17,280 bases of DNA, from positions 1 to 17,280 of the forward strand of contig JBGURX010000014.1 in the NCBI GenBank assembly GCA_045132235.1, given 5' to 3'. The position numbers were made by a program, and so were the translations under genes. The notes beneath the pieces are model-generated. The model had not been told where the DNA came from and ran no database searches. It saw only the letters and a list, made by a program, of their open reading frames with translations. The DNA is from UBA1756 sp045132235. GTDB lineage: Bacteria > Bacteroidota > Bacteroidia > Bacteroidales > WCHB1-69. Each line of letters begins with the position of its first letter. Position 1 is the first letter of the stretch. Below are positions 15,747 through 17,280 of the stretch, piece after piece.

Positions 15747-17150
15747 TTATTTTTTCACCTGCCAAGACCCAGTTTTTTTGCTTCCCACACGCTGCACCAT
15801 GTTCTTTTGTTTCAACAAACGAAGTGTACGTTGAACAGTAGAGTAAGACAAGCCTAGTTTTTTGGCAATATAGGTAGTAGTTAATTGGTCATTTAATCGG
15901 TCATTTACTTGGTCAAACTCTTTGATGAAGCAAAACACTTTCCGTTCATTTTCAAAAAGTTGCAAAGATTTTACTTGGTCATTTATTCGGTCATTTAATT
16001 GGTCAATCACCGACACATCACCGACATTTTGCTTGTTAAGGGTGGTGAATATTTCACGAGGTATAGTTGCCAATACACCGCCACGGACTTGTTCAAAAGT
16101 TGGAACTTGAAGATTCTCATTTTCAAAGACCTTCTTTATTTTCTCATAACCACGACCCCAACTCTCGATGAAACCCGCTAAATAGAACACTTTGGCAATA
16201 AGGCTGTTGCGGGGATACGATTCGTGAGTTGCCATCAGGTTCTCGGCAGTTATCTCTGGCGGAAAATCGCCACTGTTCCAAAGGTCGATGTGGTCGTCCC
16301 AAACCCGCATTTGAATGAATGTGCCTCGATAATCCTTATGTACGATGGCATTGCATATCATCTCTCGAAGGGCATCCTCTGGAATTTCCAACGGCTCGAT
16401 ACGGTGCAAACCTTCGTATTTGACAGGTGCAACCAAATAACGACTGCGTAAAGTTTGCATCACTTTCTCGGGCATCTGGATGAGTGGGCAAACAATATTG
16501 TCATCAAAGATCAAATCGGCTTGGGTGGTGCCGAATCTCCCTATACGAAACGAAGCAGAGAGGCAGTATTCTTCGATGTCTTTCCCAAACAGCATCAATG
16601 CGGCAAAAGTGAGTTGACCTTGTTTGTTGATGAGTTTGAGATTGCGTAGGATATGCTCTACGCTTTCATGTTTTGCGCTGTCATGCAACCGTTTGGCATC
16701 GATGGAGAAGTTGACAAAATAACGAACTGCTTCAGGGTCTATGTCGTCAAGGGTGGCATTAGGCTCTATATGCATGTCCCAAGTGGTATGGGTTTGACGC
16801 ATCAAAAACTCTGTTAGTGCGTTACCATTGAGTTCTTGTAAGGTACTACCACTACGCAGGTAATACTTGCCATTGCACGAAACAGGCTGATCCGAAGGCT
16901 TGACATGTATAGCAATGTACTCTTTGCCTTCTTTGGTAAAAATCTCAATATCAGGAACGATGCCCGTGGCTTGGATGGACTTGTTGGGTAGGTTTTCCAA
17001 AAGGAATTTGGCATTGCTGATGCCCACCACTTCGCCAGCATCATTTATGCCAATATAGAGTGTTCCGCCCTGCGCATTGGCAAAGCCGCTGATATAGGTG
17101 AGGAACTTGTCTTCCCACTGCTGTTTGTATTCTGTTGTTTGGGTTTCCAT
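15747..17150 (-). CDS. AlbA_2 (Schlafen-type) putative transcriptional regulator with ATPase-like domain
   Basis: A 467-residue protein from the ATG at 17150; an in-frame TTG at 17201 would overlap the preceding gene end. Residues 1 to about 120 are an AlbA_2 domain (TTEYKQQW, then FANAQGGTLYIGINDAGEVVG). A divergent GHKL-like ATP-binding domain follows at about 259-365, with EMICNAIVHKDYRG, WNSGDFPPEI and SWGRGYEKIKK. A winged helix ends the protein (about 424-467). Between and beside these lie two copies of a DQxNDRxNDQ linker (383-393 and 413-423), encoded by 12-bp repeats. Members are annotated as DNA-binding regulators and occur near mobile or defence genes, but their function is largely undefined. 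The gene is more AT-rich than its neighbours. It lies 40 nt after an unidentified gene and 22 nt before the GNAT gene. Confidence 0.88.
   Translation of the reverse strand: METQTTEYKQQWEDKFLTYISGFANAQGGTLYIGINDAGEVVGISNAKFLLENLPNKSIQATGIVPDIEIFTKEGKEYIAIHVKPSDQPVSCNGKYYLRSGSTLQELNGNALTEFLMRQTHTTWDMHIEPNATLDDIDPEAVRYFVNFSIDAKRLHDSAKHESVEHILRNLKLINKQGQLTFAALMLFGKDIEEYCLSASFRIGRFGTTQADLIFDDNIVCPLIQMPEKVMQTLRSRYLVAPVKYEGLHRIEPLEIPEDALREMICNAIVHKDYRGTFIQMRVWDDHIDLWNSGDFPPEITAENLMATHESYPRNSLIAKVFYLAGFIESWGRGYEKIKKVFENENLQVPTFEQVRGGVLATIPREIFTTLNKQNVGDVSVIDQLNDRINDQVKSLQLFENERKVFCFIKEFDQVNDRLNDQLTTTYIAKKLGLSYSTVQRTLRLLKQKNMVQRVGSKKTGSWQVKK
15883..16004 (-). repeat. Paired 12-bp tandem repeat arrays in the AlbA_2 gene
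   Basis: Units of the form GGTCATTTAnTn recur every 12 bp at 15887, 15899 and (partial) 15911, and again at 15977, 15989 and (partial) 16001. The two arrays are 90 bp apart. On the coding strand each unit gives Asp-Gln/Arg-x-Asn. Since 12 is a multiple of three, unit gain or loss would change linker length without a frameshift. Confidence 0.8.
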
Positions 17151-17190
17151 GGTAACTGCTATTTTGGTCTGGAAGTGTGTTTTTCCCTTG

Positions 17191-17280
17191 CTAATTTTCA
17201 AACTTCGAAATTAAACTGTCAAAACGATTGTCATTGGGAGTAGAATCTTTAAATGATTGTATAGCTCCTAATAACATTGT
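17191..17280 (-). CDS. C-terminus of an unidentified protein, cut by the window edge
   Basis: The minus strand is open from the window end for 29 codons to TAG at 17193-17191, reading ...LLGAIQSFKDSTPNDNRFDSLISKFEN. Sequence character and codon use look coding, and the stop lies 40 nt before the AlbA_2 ATG with no promoter between, so it is probably the upstream gene of the same operon. I do not recognise the family from so short a piece. Confidence 0.55.
   Translation of the reverse strand, partial: TMLLGAIQSFKDSTPNDNRFDSLISKFEN

Noticed and set aside
15119..15841. A 240-codon plus-strand open frame across the GC-rich element and GNAT gene
   Set aside because: It covers non-coding structured DNA and the antisense of a well-supported GNAT gene.

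Overview
The window looks like a piece of a Bacteroidales (Bacteroidota) chromosome. The evidence is the gene families (BspA-type leucine-rich repeats, a GlsA/GlsB-like acyltransferase pair, an lpxD-lpxC cluster), the absence of Shine-Dalgarno sequences before most starts, and repeated matches to the Bacteroidota promoter -7 box TAnnTTTG 15-25 nt before start codons. I cannot resolve the family. No rRNA, tRNA, CRISPR array, insertion sequence or phage gene was seen. Coding density is high and most genes lie on the minus strand.

Layout. 1-1199: a minus-strand pair, alpha/beta hydrolase then a small cupin protein. 1200-1492: a divergent intergenic region with one promoter and one inverted repeat. 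1493-2602 (+): a secreted transglutaminase-like protein. 2626-2913 (-): the wreck of a YiiX-type papain-like hydrolase, with its promoter, signal peptide and catalytic-Cys C-terminus kept and the middle lost. 3035-4630 (+): CTP synthase pyrG, followed by a hairpin. 4735-9425 (-): six closely packed genes behind one promoter, in the order GlsA-like acyltransferase, GlsB-like N-acyltransferase, free methionine-R-sulfoxide reductase, a RelA/SpoT-type HD hydrolase, MsrA, and a secreted leucine-rich-repeat protein whose start codon overlaps the msrA stop. 9492-11946 (-): lpxD-lpxC-rimM behind a textbook promoter. 12001-14546 (-): tlyA then ygiQ. 14630-15076 (+): a BCP-type thiol peroxidase. 15122-15210: a GC-rich structured non-coding stretch. 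15215-17280 (-): an accessory-looking, more AT-rich group with the end of an unidentified gene, an AlbA_2/Schlafen-type putative regulator, and a GNAT acetyltransferase.

How the genes fit together. The two central clusters concern the envelope: lipid A synthesis (LpxD, LpxC) and acylated-amino-acid lipid synthesis (GlsA/GlsB-like). The latter is transcriptionally linked to oxidative repair of methionine. fRMsr (free Met-R-sulfoxide) and MsrA (Met-S-sulfoxide, free or in protein) together cover both epimers of free methionine sulfoxide, and the thiol peroxidase nearby fits the same theme. Housekeeping RNA functions are RimM, TlyA and PyrG.

The points most worth a second look are: the linkage of lipid synthesis, Met-sulfoxide repair, a possible small alarmone hydrolase and a surface protein; the LpxC that lacks the FabZ domain usual in this phylum; the in-frame internal deletion in the YiiX relic; the 125-residue super-repeats of the LRR protein; the 12-bp repeats in the AlbA_2 gene; and the GC-rich element behind the GNAT gene. 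None of these on its own proves a new system.
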